Shown here: positions 1 through 9,080 of the stretch, piece by piece
How positions within the stretch are numbered: position 1 is the stretch's first letter
Layout: every line of letters starts with the position of its first letter
Origin: an uncultured Mucilaginibacter sp.
GTDB lineage: Bacteria > Bacteroidota > Bacteroidia > Sphingobacteriales > Sphingobacteriaceae
Length of the DNA: 17,602 bases
Direction: 5' to 3'
NCBI RefSeq assembly: GCF_946481715.1
Contig: NZ_CAMLOV010000121.1
Location: 1-17,602, forward strand
Notes under the pieces: generated by a model
What the model saw: the letters and a program-made list of their open reading frames with translations, nothing else
Databases searched by the model: none
Told to the model about the DNA's origin: nothing
Translations under genes and position numbers: made by a program

Positions 1-1075
1 GGCTGAGCAGATCAAATTGATTAGCCGGTTTACAAAAAACATTACCATTTTATACGATGGCGACGCAGCGGGTATCAAGGCATCGCTGCGTGGGCTGGAT
101 ATGATACTGGAGCAGGGGCTCAACGTAAAAGTGGTGTCCTTCCCTGATGGGCACGACCCGGACTCCTATGTGCGCAAATTGGGGACCAACGCCTTTAAAA
201 AGCACATAGAGGAGAGTAAGAAGGATTTTATCCTTTACAAAACCGATCTGCTGCTTAAAGATGCAGGCAACGACCCGATAAAAAAAGCGGAGGTTATCCG
301 CGAGGTGGTGGAAAGCATTGCCAAGATACCTGATTCGATAAAGGCATCCGTGTTTATTAAGGAGTGCAGCCACATCATGCAAATTGATGAGCGGGCACTG
401 CTATCCGAACTGAATAAGATGCGCCTGAGCAAGGCCCGAAAGGACAGCCAGCAACAAAATAACCGGCAGCAGCAACAGTACGATGATGTGGCACCGCCCG
501 ATGAGCTGCAATATTATGAAGAGCAAGCCGCTGCGTCGCAACCAAAAGAAATTGATACGCAGGAAAAGGAAATTGTGCGCCTGCTACTGCTCTATGGCAA
601 TAAAATGATCGATTGGGATGGCATCGCCAATACCTACATTGGCCCCTTTATGATTGCTGAACTGAACGATGTGGAGTTTGATGTGCCCGCCTGTAAACAA
701 TTTGTTGAGATATATCAAAAGGAAGTGGAGAATGGGGTGCTGCCCGAGGAACAGCATTTTATCCACCACCCGGATAAGGGCATTGTAGATTTGGTAGTGA
801 CGTTATTGGCTACTAAATACACCCTGAGCGAAAACTGGTACGAAATGCACAAGATCCTGGTACCCGATGAGCAGGCTAATATGAAGGCCACCATCCTGGG
901 CGCAATATTCCATTTGAAAATGCACAAAGTGGGTAAGATATTGGAGCAATTGCGCAACGAACTGCAAAAGGCTACCACCGATGCCGACCAGGACATTTTG
1001 CTGAACCAGTACATGCACATGAAGAAGGTGGAGAAGAGCATATCTGATTACTTAGGCTCGGTTATATTGAAATAG
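1..1075 (+). CDS. dnaG: DNA primase DnaG, C-terminal part (5' end outside window)
   Basis: DnaG makes the RNA primers for replication and binds the DnaB helicase through its C-terminal region. The first complete codon is at position 2, and the frame is open to the window edge, so the zinc-binding and N-terminal catalytic domains lie upstream. Near the start is the TOPRIM acidic motif LYDGDAAG, followed by FPDGHDPDSY, which is typical of DnaG. A Gln/Asn-rich linker then leads to a helical C-terminal domain containing LLLLYGNKMI, as in Bacteroidota primases. The TTG at 17 lies inside the TOPRIM domain and is not a real start. The stop is TAG at 1073-1075, five bases before the next gene, so the two are probably cotranscribed. 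The identification is firm; only the missing 5' part is unseen. Confidence 0.96.
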   Translation, partial: AEQIKLISRFTKNITILYDGDAAGIKASLRGLDMILEQGLNVKVVSFPDGHDPDSYVRKLGTNAFKKHIEESKKDFILYKTDLLLKDAGNDPIKKAEVIREVVESIAKIPDSIKASVFIKECSHIMQIDERALLSELNKMRLSKARKDSQQQNNRQQQQYDDVAPPDELQYYEEQAAASQPKEIDTQEKEIVRLLLLYGNKMIDWDGIANTYIGPFMIAELNDVEFDVPACKQFVEIYQKEVENGVLPEEQHFIHHPDKGIVDLVVTLLATKYTLSENWYEMHKILVPDEQANMKATILGAIFHLKMHKVGKILEQLRNELQKATTDADQDILLNQYMHMKKVEKSISDYLGSVILK

Positions 1076-1080
1076 CGACA

Positions 1081-1347
1081 ATGAAATATTTATATTTTGT
1101 AATTTTTGCCATACTCCACCTTTTGATTGCAGCATATACTTCCCTGGATTTAACCAATTTGATCTTTGTAACCCCAGCGTTCACCATAACTTTATTGGTT
1201 GGGTTTGGCTTTAATTTCCATCCCAGCATAGAAAATAAATTCGTGAGAAATCTCGGATGGGGAATGTTATATGGAAGCATTTTATCGCTATTCTTTGAAG
1301 CATTTTTCATTGTCTTTATGTACAACTCTATGAGAGGAAGCGACTAA
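1081..1347 (+). CDS. Small integral membrane protein of unknown function
   Basis: I do not recognise this 88-residue protein. It is very hydrophobic, with three likely membrane helices at roughly residues 3-20, 25-43 and 58-80, short polar loops and a polar C-terminus (MRGSD). There are no charged catalytic motifs or Cys pairs. It starts with ATG five bases after the dnaG stop. Its stop codon shares one base with the next ATG (TAATG at 1345-1349), so translational coupling with the YraN-like gene is likely. Its codons are more AT-rich than those of its neighbours, partly because of Phe/Ile/Leu content. Coding is supported by close packing on both sides and a clean membrane-protein pattern. 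Confidence 0.75.
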   Translation: MKYLYFVIFAILHLLIAAYTSLDLTNLIFVTPAFTITLLVGFGFNFHPSIENKFVRNLGWGMLYGSILSLFFEAFFIVFMYNSMRGSD

Positions 1348-1715
1348 TGGCAACCCACAACGACCTCGGACGGCAAGGCGAAGCAATAGCCAAAGCGCAT
1401 TTGGAAGCTACCGGCTACGAAATAATGGACGAGAACTGGACATTTGGTAAAGCCGAGATAGACCTTATCGCCTATAAAGACAAAACTATTATATTCGCCG
1501 AGGTGAAAGCCAGAACCGGCAACGGCTTTGGCGAACCGGAGGATTTTGTGGATGCCCGCAAGCAGCGCCTATTGGTAGAGGCTGCCGACGAGTACATTTA
1601 CCTGATGAACCACCAGGGCGAAGTACGCTTCGATATAATATCTATCCTGTTTAACCGTAATAACAACTATACTTTAAAACATATCGAAGATGCCTTTTGG
1701 CCTTCTGCCACTTAA
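1347..1715 (+). CDS. YraN family (UPF0102) endonuclease-fold protein
   Basis: The protein has 122 residues, the normal length for the YraN/UPF0102 family, a small restriction-endonuclease-like (PD-(D/E)xK) fold whose cellular role is not settled. The N-terminal motif GRQGEAIAKAHLEATGYEI (residues 8-26) is the family signature. The nuclease-like core follows as EIDLIA (37-42) and FAEVKAR (50-56), giving likely metal-binding residues E37, D39, E52 and K54. Next comes the usual helix with ARKQRLL. The ATG overlaps the preceding stop by one base, and the stop lies three bases before the next start, so this is an internal gene of a tight run starting in or upstream of dnaG. Family assignment is firm; function is only inferred from the fold. 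Confidence 0.93.
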   Translation: MATHNDLGRQGEAIAKAHLEATGYEIMDENWTFGKAEIDLIAYKDKTIIFAEVKARTGNGFGEPEDFVDARKQRLLVEAADEYIYLMNHQGEVRFDIISILFNRNNNYTLKHIEDAFWPSAT

Positions 1716-1718
1716 CAA

Positions 1719-2798
1719 ATGAATAAAAGAATACTCTACTTAGCCGTAATGGCCTTACTTGCCTGCGGATGCAATGGCTGTAAAGATGATAAAGGCAACT
1801 ACATCACCGTAAGCCCCGAGGCTGGTACCACCTATAAATCGGGCCAGCCGGTAAGCATCAGCGTAAAATACCCTGCGGATGTTAAACCCGATTCGGTAGT
1901 TTATATGCTGGAAGATAAAAGGATTGGCTCGGTAAAGGATTCATCGGCCCTAACCATAAAAACGGATACCCTGGTATTAGGCGCGAGGGTAATTACCGCC
2001 AAAGTTTACCAGGCGGGCAAAGCACAGGAGTTTAGTACCAATATTGTGCTGCTTGCCGCCAAAGCGCCAGAGGAGCTGACTTTTAAGGTGGAAAAAGTGT
2101 TCCCGCATGATACGGCTACCTATACCGAAGGCCTGCTTTACCAGGACGGCGCCTTGTACGAAAGCGGCGGCGGCTACCTCGATCCCCCACCGGGCCAGGA
2201 GAAAGAGACGCAATCGCGGTTGAAAAAAGTAAACCTGCAAACCGGTAAAGCCGAGCGCATGATCATGATAGACCCTAAGGTGTTTGCCGAGGGGATCTCC
2301 ATTGTTGGCAATAAACTAATACAGCTTACTTACCTGGAAAAGAAGGGCTTTGTGTACGATAAAGATACATTTAAACTACTGAGCACCTTTGATAACAACG
2401 TAGGTATTGAAGGCTGGGGGATGACCTTCGACGGTAAAAGGCTTTATATGGACGATAAAACCAACCGCATCTTCTTTTTAGATAAAGATACCTACCGCCA
2501 AACAAGTTTTATAGATGTATATGACGATAAAGGCGCTATAAACCAGGTGAACGAACTGGAAATGATAGATGGCAAACTATACGCCAACGTATACTTAACC
2601 GATGATATTTTGGTGATAGACCCCAAAACCGGTGCGGTACTTCAAAAAATAGATATGAAAAACCTCTATCCCAAGGCAAGCCGAAATAGTAGTGCCGATG
2701 TGTTCAACGGTATTGCATATGACAAGGCAACGGGGCGGATTTTTGTAACCGGCAAAAAGTGGGATAAATTGTTCCAGGTGAAGTTTGTGAAAAAGTAA
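1719..2798 (+). CDS. Lipoprotein with glutaminyl-peptide cyclotransferase-like propeller
   Basis: The protein has 359 residues. The N-terminus is a lipoprotein signal with lipobox LLAC and lipidated Cys16, so it is probably attached to an envelope membrane facing the periplasm. Residues about 25-115 look like an Ig-like beta domain. From about 122 onward the sequence matches the plant/bacterial-type glutaminyl cyclase family (a five-bladed propeller): FPHDTATYTEGLLYQDGALY, FAEGISIVGNKLIQLTY, GFVYDKDTFKLLSTF, EGWGMTFDGKRLYM, NELEMIDGKLYANVY, DVFNGIAYDKATGRIFVTGK. Known members turn N-terminal Gln into pyroglutamate; whether this one does is not proved. It starts three bases after the yraN-like stop. 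The long N-terminal domain is an addition to the bare propeller. Confidence 0.9.
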   Translation: MNKRILYLAVMALLACGCNGCKDDKGNYITVSPEAGTTYKSGQPVSISVKYPADVKPDSVVYMLEDKRIGSVKDSSALTIKTDTLVLGARVITAKVYQAGKAQEFSTNIVLLAAKAPEELTFKVEKVFPHDTATYTEGLLYQDGALYESGGGYLDPPPGQEKETQSRLKKVNLQTGKAERMIMIDPKVFAEGISIVGNKLIQLTYLEKKGFVYDKDTFKLLSTFDNNVGIEGWGMTFDGKRLYMDDKTNRIFFLDKDTYRQTSFIDVYDDKGAINQVNELEMIDGKLYANVYLTDDILVIDPKTGAVLQKIDMKNLYPKASRNSSADVFNGIAYDKATGRIFVTGKKWDKLFQVKFVKK

Positions 2799-2887
2799 AG
2801 GGAGGTAAAAATATAGCTGTCCGGCGCGCATAAACGCCCAAAAATAACGGTAAATGGCTGGAAAACAACCGTAGCAAAAGCACCAAA

Positions 2888-2913
2888 CCGCAGATTTGTG
2901 CAGATTTTTGCGG
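2888..2913 (+). repeat. Small inverted/direct repeat in convergent intergenic region
   Basis: The 130-bp convergent gap 2799-2928 holds no gene. Within it CCGCA (2888-2892) can pair with TGCGG (2909-2913), enclosing two copies of GCAGATTT. This resembles a fragment of a low-complexity intergenic repeat. It lacks a clean T-run on either strand, so I do not call it a terminator. It is short and could be chance. Confidence 0.3.
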
Positions 2914-2928
2914 GGACGACGCGCCCTG

Positions 2929-3789
2929 TTATTCTTCCGTTTCGGAAACGGTGCCTATTAGCCTTTCATCGTCGGGAAGCAGAGTGGTACCCCAGGTTTT
3001 TTTGTCGGCAAAATATAATACCAGGGCTATTAACAAGTAAATAACGCTCATGGCTGCCCAGGCGTTCAGTACTTCGGAAGTGTGCCCACTGCCGATACGC
3101 GCCTCAAAAAATGGTTCGGCAAAATCTACCGATGCATGGGCCACTACCAGCACAAAAATATTCCCTCCAACCCGGTTCCACAACCATGTAAATATTATCG
3201 AAACCGAAAATACAAGTATGGTAAAGGGCACAGCTACGCGGTAGCCGTTAAAAAAAATCGGTAAATGCCACAGTGCCCAAATAACAAATACCAATAAGGT
3301 TGCGTGTTTCAATGTACGGCCCCGTGCCAGTTTGGGCAGCAGCCACCCCCGCCAGCCCAACTCTTCGCCAAGCCCTATAAAAAGCAATGAGCCTACAAGG
3401 TGCATTATCAATACCATTGGGCTAACCGCTGTTGCCATGGCCACCAACTGGCCAAAACTAAAGCCGCCGATAACAAAGGCCATGGTGGTAATAATAAGCC
3501 CGGCAAAAGGTAGCCCCAGCCACCAAATGATGTGGTCGGGGTGTGGTTTAAGTTTGCTAAGCAAAGCTTTAAGCCCGGTGCGCCCTAAGGTTATATAAGT
3601 GATAATAATGGCAGATATTGCCGGGCCAAAAACAACCAATACCTTAGAGTAATAGTTAAGCCACATTTCCGAATGAATGAATAAATCGTTCAATACCAGC
3701 CATTTCAACGGAAGGCCTATTAGCAGCGATAGCGCAAATGCTATAACTACAAAGCAGGTAACCGGGTGCTTGGTGATGTAGGCTTTCAA
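2929..3789 (-). CDS. CPBP family intramembrane metalloprotease
   Basis: The protein has 286 residues and about seven or eight membrane helices. The CPBP (Abi, CAAX-protease-like) motifs are all present: EELGWRGWLLP with glutamates 142-143 and Arg147, then WALWHLPIFF with His175, then VVAHASVDF with His218. These are the residues expected to bind the active-site metal. Family members cleave within or near membranes (CAAX processing in eukaryotes, bacteriocin immunity or unknown roles in bacteria); the substrate here is unknown. The frame is closed by TAA immediately upstream, so the first usable codon is TTG at 3787-3789, giving MKAYITKHPV, which fits the family start. It converges with the lipoprotein gene. 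The 156-bp gap behind it contains no further gene. Confidence 0.9.
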   Translation of the reverse strand: MKAYITKHPVTCFVVIAFALSLLIGLPLKWLVLNDLFIHSEMWLNYYSKVLVVFGPAISAIIITYITLGRTGLKALLSKLKPHPDHIIWWLGLPFAGLIITTMAFVIGGFSFGQLVAMATAVSPMVLIMHLVGSLLFIGLGEELGWRGWLLPKLARGRTLKHATLLVFVIWALWHLPIFFNGYRVAVPFTILVFSVSIIFTWLWNRVGGNIFVLVVAHASVDFAEPFFEARIGSGHTSEVLNAWAAMSVIYLLIALVLYFADKKTWGTTLLPDDERLIGTVSETEE

Positions 3790-3915
3790 TTAGGGTTGTT
3801 TAATTGGTTTGATGATACATTGGCATCCATCAGCGGTAAATATCTACTTATAAGTTCTTTCGAGCAAATTATATTACGGTTAAACGGAATTAATTTTAAA
3901 TATTACCATCCAGCC

Positions 3916-3934
3916 AGTACTGTAGCGCAGTACT
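3916..3934 (-). other. Perfect 7-bp hairpin downstream of the araC-type gene
   Basis: AGTACTG (3916-3922) and CAGTACT (3928-3934) form a perfect stem with a five-base loop, 11 bases past the end of the AraC-type gene. On the minus strand the stem is followed by GGCTGG rather than a U-run, so it is not a classical intrinsic terminator. It may stabilise the 3' end or pause transcription. The rest of 3790-3945 shows nothing I can name. Confidence 0.4.
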
Positions 3935-3945
3935 TTGCTTAGCCA

Positions 3946-4917
3946 TTAAGCTATGTTGTTATATTTGGTCCTGTACTCAACAGGCGATAGACCTGTTATT
4001 TTTTTAAACACCGTTCGGAATGATTTGGTATCCGTATAACCAACGTCGTACATTACTTCGTTTATGTTTTTCCGGCTGCTCTCCAGGTGCTTTTTCGCTG
4101 CTTCTATTTTAACCCGCTGAATGTACTCAACCGGCGTGTTGTTGGTGGCTTTTTTAAAGCGGCGTTCAAAATGGCGCTTACCTATGGCATATTTATCGGC
4201 AAGGCCCTCTACCGAAATGCGCTCGGTAATATTGGCCTCTATAAACTCCTGCGCCTTTTTAATCGGTTCGTCCTCATGCCCTTTTTGCCCGTTAAACATA
4301 ATAAAAGGCGACTGGCTTTTACGGTCTATCTCCAGCGCAAACATTTTGGCAGCCAGGATGCTCATATCGCGCCCAGCGTGTTTCTCCACCAGGTATAAAA
4401 GCAGGTTCCAGTAGGATGTTGCCCCACCGCTGCTGTAAAGCCCCTGCTGTTCGGTAACTATCCGGTCGTCCACCAAAGTAACTTCGGGGAACATATTCCT
4501 GAATTGTTCTGCAAAACGCCAGTGGCTGCTACATTCTTTACCGTTAAGTAAACCGGTGGCAGCTAACAAAAAGGCACCTACGCAAAGGCTGGCCACTTCG
4601 GCACCGCGGCTGTATTGCTGCATTACCCAGGGTAAAAACTCCTCGTTGCGTTTTATAGATGTTGCCATATCGCCGCCCATTGCCGGTATAATGATCAAGT
4701 CGGTTTTTGTAACATCTTTCAATAGCGCATCGGTATGCACCGAAAATAAACCACTATGCAGGCGCACCTCGTTGGCAAGGCCAATCAGTTGCACTTTAAA
4801 CACTGGTGGCCTGCCGGCCGCCTCCAAAAAATCGTTTACACCTGTAAATATTATGCGCGGGTCCACAATGCTTGCTAAAACAGCTTCGTTGGTAATGAGG
4901 ATTGATACATGCTTCAT
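3946..4917 (-). CDS. GlxA-like AraC regulator with DJ-1/PfpI domain
   Basis: The protein has 323 residues and two domains. Residues about 3-185 form a DJ-1/PfpI (class I glutamine amidotransferase-like) domain with IIPAMGGD (76-83) and the nucleophile-elbow motif SLCVGAFLLAATGLL (Cys112), plus SSHW (His132). Residues about 218-318 form an AraC-type DNA-binding domain. Its two helix-turn-helix units are ISVEGLADKYAIGKRHFERRF and the helix ending in GYTDTKSFRTVFKKITGLSPVEYR, the latter being the family signature. In GlxA-type regulators the first domain usually senses a ligand rather than acting as an enzyme. It is divergent from a pair of DHFR-like reductase genes across 146 bp, so it may control them; this is inference from position only. 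Confidence 0.93.
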   Translation of the reverse strand: MKHVSILITNEAVLASIVDPRIIFTGVNDFLEAAGRPPVFKVQLIGLANEVRLHSGLFSVHTDALLKDVTKTDLIIIPAMGGDMATSIKRNEEFLPWVMQQYSRGAEVASLCVGAFLLAATGLLNGKECSSHWRFAEQFRNMFPEVTLVDDRIVTEQQGLYSSGGATSYWNLLLYLVEKHAGRDMSILAAKMFALEIDRKSQSPFIMFNGQKGHEDEPIKKAQEFIEANITERISVEGLADKYAIGKRHFERRFKKATNNTPVEYIQRVKIEAAKKHLESSRKNINEVMYDVGYTDTKSFRTVFKKITGLSPVEYRTKYNNIA

Positions 4918-5033
4918 AGCGCTGGTTTTATTTGGTAACGCAATATAGGCAAGCCATATTAAATAATAAAGTAAAGTCGCAAACTACCCCTAAAAAGTCT
5001 TTTTTGCACCTTAACCGTTACGCAACGTTCTCA

Positions 5034-5041
5034 TACCTTTG
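5034..5041 (+). promoter_or_regulatory. Possible -7 element before the DHFR-like pair
   Basis: TACCTTTG matches the Bacteroidota -7 consensus TAnnTTTG and lies 22 bases before the ATG at 5064. A TTG (5004-5006) is present upstream, but its 27-base spacing is longer than the usual 19-21. A small inverted repeat CGTT-ACGC-AACG (5016-5027) lies just upstream of the element, where an operator could sit. The remainder of the divergent gap 4918-5063 is AT-rich, with no other clear signal. Confidence 0.35.
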
Positions 5042-5063
5042 CTTTGTAAATAACCGATTATAA

Positions 5064-5630
5064 ATGAGAAAGGTAAAAATGCAGATGCAGGTAACGCTGG
5101 ATGGTTATGTTGCCGGGCCTAATGGCGAAATGGATTGGGCGGCCTGGAACTGGGACGACGAACTAAAAGAATATGTTACCGCCATAACCCAGCCTGTGGA
5201 CCTGATCGTATTGGGCCGGGTGTTGGCAGAAGGATTTATACCTTTTTGGATCCAAAGCCTCGCAGGAGATGAACCACAGGAAGGTGCGGGTAAAATGGTA
5301 AACACGCCTAAAGTTGTTTTTACAAAAACTTTAACTGAAAGCCCATGGGAGAACACGACCCTCGCTACAGGCGATATAAAGGAAGAGGTAGCCAGGTTAA
5401 AAGCCCGGCCGGGTGGCGATATTATGGTGTATGGTGGCGCAGGCCTGGCATCGGCCATGATAAAAAATAATTTGATAGATGAGTACCATATTTTTATAAA
5501 CCCTGTGGTGATAGGCAAGGGGATGACGATATACAAAGGGCTGCAGGATAGAATGAATTTGAACCTGGTGGAAACGCGCTCGTTTGCGTGTGGCATAAAC
5601 GTGTTGGTGTATAATCCGGCACAAAAATAA
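5064..5630 (+). CDS. Dihydrofolate reductase family protein (RibD C-terminal-like), copy 1
   Basis: The protein has 188 residues. The fold family is the RibD C-terminal/DHFR-like reductase superfamily, which binds NADPH. Visible motifs are the N-terminal strand and loop QVTLDGYVAGPNGEMDW (9-25), VYGGAGLASAMIKNNLIDEY (122-141) with the glycine-rich nucleotide-binding turn, and INPVVIGKG (145-153). These small stand-alone proteins (YyaP/YwjB-like) are common and their substrates mostly unknown; it is not the cell's folate DHFR by this evidence. At residues 51-55 it has GRVLA where the tandem partner has GRVTY, so the partner keeps the commoner motif. It is first of a two-gene unit, with the next ATG 10 bases past its stop. 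Confidence 0.88.
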   Translation: MRKVKMQMQVTLDGYVAGPNGEMDWAAWNWDDELKEYVTAITQPVDLIVLGRVLAEGFIPFWIQSLAGDEPQEGAGKMVNTPKVVFTKTLTESPWENTTLATGDIKEEVARLKARPGGDIMVYGGAGLASAMIKNNLIDEYHIFINPVVIGKGMTIYKGLQDRMNLNLVETRSFACGINVLVYNPAQK

Positions 5631-5640
5631 AACAACGAGG

Positions 5641-6207
5641 ATGCGGAAACTTATCGTATCGATGAATGTAAGCCTGAACGGCTGCATGGCGGGGGCAAAT
5701 GGCGAACTCGACTGGCATTACAGCCTGTGGGACGAAGATATGGCGCGTGCAACTTCTGCGCAATTGGGCCAGGCCGATACCATTTTACTTGGGCGCGTAA
5801 CCTACCAGGCTATGGCCGGCTATTGGACGGCAAAAGCCGGCCATGCTTTTGGGGCGCGGGAGGATGCAGATTTTACCGAAATGATGAATAGCCACTCAAA
5901 AATAGTATTCTCAAAAACCTTAAAAACAGCGGGCTGGCAAAACAGCAGGCTTGCCAACCGCAGCATCGCAAAAGAAATTGCATCATTAAAACAGTTGCCG
6001 GGCAAGGATATTATTGTATATGGCAGCGGCAAAATTGTACAAGCCTTAAACCGCCTTAATTTGGTAGACGAGTACCTGCTTTGGGTACACCCGGTGCTTG
6101 TGGATAAAGGCCGGCCATTGTTTGTAAAGCGGGCCGCACTGGAATTTATTGGCAAGCGCGATTTTAATACCGGCGTTGTGCTGATGGCCTACAAAGCAAA
6201 ATTGTAG
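5641..6207 (+). CDS. Dihydrofolate reductase family protein (RibD C-terminal-like), copy 2
   Basis: This is a second 188-residue member of the same superfamily, clearly paralogous to the upstream gene. Both begin MRK, and share SLNGCMAGANGELDW (11-25), GRVTY (51-55), IVFSKTLKTAGW (88-99), IVYGSG (125-130) and LVDEYLLWVHPVLVDKGRPL (141-160). GRVTY followed by the IVYGSG turn fits the nucleotide-binding part of the fold. Cys15 replaces the more usual aromatic residue in the first loop (DGY in copy 1, NGC here). The 10-base spacing suggests cotranscription. Divergence between the copies is high, so this is an old duplication or two acquired family members, not a recent copy. The substrate is unknown. 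Confidence 0.88.
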   Translation: MRKLIVSMNVSLNGCMAGANGELDWHYSLWDEDMARATSAQLGQADTILLGRVTYQAMAGYWTAKAGHAFGAREDADFTEMMNSHSKIVFSKTLKTAGWQNSRLANRSIAKEIASLKQLPGKDIIVYGSGKIVQALNRLNLVDEYLLWVHPVLVDKGRPLFVKRAALEFIGKRDFNTGVVLMAYKAKL

Positions 6208-6257
6208 AGTAGATATACCTAACTATTTGTACTTTAGGGCAACCTTATTTAACCAGC

Positions 6258-6626
6258 ATGTTTAGCAATCCCTTTGTATTTTACGGCCGCATCAGGCGTT
6301 TGGAATATGGGCTTAGCCTCCTGATATTTCTGTTTGCGGCCGCATTTATCATCGTCCGGTCGGACGACGACAATGAGATATACTTGCTGGCCTTGTTTCC
6401 CCTTGTGTGGTTTAGGTATGCGCAGGGCGCCAAACGTTGCCACGATCTGGGCAACAGCGGTTGGTGGCAGCTAATCCCCTTTTATGGTTTTTGGCTGTTA
6501 TTGGAGGATGGGCAAATAGGGCCAAACCAATACGGCGAAAACCCCAAAGACAATAATTACCCAAATTACCCGGGCAGTGACAAATACGGGCAGCCCTTTG
6601 ATTATCCGGGCGGTAACAAATATTAG
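6258..6626 (+). CDS. DUF805 family membrane protein, copy 1
   Basis: The protein has 122 residues. DUF805 signatures are NPFVFYGRIRRLEYGLS (4-20), AQGAKRCHDLGNSGWWQLIP (56-75) and the GPNQYGENPK stretch (88-97). Likely membrane helices are at about residues 18-33, 40-55 and 68-83. The family (YhaH/YhaI-like) consists of inner-membrane proteins of unknown function. The C-terminal tail after residue 97 is rich in Asn, Pro, Gly and Tyr and looks disordered. The ATG at 6258 is the first in frame and begins at the family N-terminus. It sits 50 bases after the reductase pair, and TACTTTAG (6230-6237) is a weak -7-like match, so it may have its own promoter. Confidence 0.9.
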   Translation: MFSNPFVFYGRIRRLEYGLSLLIFLFAAAFIIVRSDDDNEIYLLALFPLVWFRYAQGAKRCHDLGNSGWWQLIPFYGFWLLLEDGQIGPNQYGENPKDNNYPNYPGSDKYGQPFDYPGGNKY

Positions 6627-6712
6627 GCAGTTGCGTTTCTTGTCACCATGGGCTTAATTGCTGTAGGATTGGGGGTTGTTTTTTATAAAACAGGGGCCTT
6701 GTTTAATTTGCT

Positions 6713-7087
6713 ATGCGTAAAAACCCATTCTCTTTTGAAGGCCGTATCCGACGCGCCGAATATTGCATAAGCAGTGTTGCCTACCTTATGTGCTATTATT
6801 TTATTTGGGGGATGGATGAAGGGAGGGGCGGTGGCGCTTTGGCGGTTATACTAGTTGTGCCGATGCTGGCCTTTATAATTGCACAAGGCACCAAACGCTG
6901 CCACGATCTGGGCAAAACCGGCTGGTGGCAGTTAATACCTTTCTATATTTTTTGGCTCCTGTTTAAAAAAGGGCAGATTGGCTTAAATCAGCATGGCAAA
7001 GACCCTAAAGTAGCACCCTACGAAGAGATTGACGAAGCCTACGAAAAACCTTATAACTACCGCCGCCCCGAAGACCCTAAGTATTGA
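6713..7087 (+). CDS. DUF805 family membrane protein, copy 2
   Basis: This is a second DUF805 member, of 124 residues. NPFSFEGRIRRAEYCIS (4-20) and AQGTKRCHDLGKTGWWQLIP (57-76) match copy 1. Over the 43-residue block starting at AQG, 32 residues are identical between the copies by my alignment. The middle loop is different (MDEGRGGGA), and the tail ends in a charged, Tyr/Pro-rich stretch. Three membrane helices are likely. The 86-bp gap from copy 1 contains no gene and no clear terminator. The gene ends at the edge of a foldback repeat: the TGA's last A is the first base of the AGTTTGCAG word. Function is unknown. Confidence 0.9.
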   Translation: MRKNPFSFEGRIRRAEYCISSVAYLMCYYFIWGMDEGRGGGALAVILVVPMLAFIIAQGTKRCHDLGKTGWWQLIPFYIFWLLFKKGQIGLNQHGKDPKVAPYEEIDEAYEKPYNYRRPEDPKY

Positions 7088-7169
7088 GTTTGCAGGTTTG
7101 AAAAACTTAGTAGTTTGCAGGAAGCAATTGGCAGGAAATCAAAAACTGCAAACTGCCCACTGCAAACTG
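7087..7169. repeat. Foldback repeat built on AGTTTGCAG, between convergent genes
   Basis: AGTTTGCAG occurs at 7087-7095 and 7112-7120, and its exact complement CTGCAAACT at 7146-7154 and 7160-7168. The whole 85-bp space between DUF805 copy 2 and pgi can therefore fold back on itself in either transcript. It may terminate or stabilise both convergent 3' ends. There is no uridine run, so this is not a standard intrinsic terminator. Confidence 0.7.
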
Positions 7170-7172
7170 GCA

Positions 7173-9080
<1,908 letters not shown>

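Noticed and set aside
2929..3789. CPBP (Abi) protease as part of a phage-defence system
   Set aside because: The family name alone is not evidence; there is no toxin, nuclease, reverse transcriptase or other defence partner beside it.
5105..5635. 176-codon minus-strand ORF over the first reductase gene
   Set aside because: It is a shadow of a clear DHFR-like gene on the plus strand, and its product has no recognisable motif.
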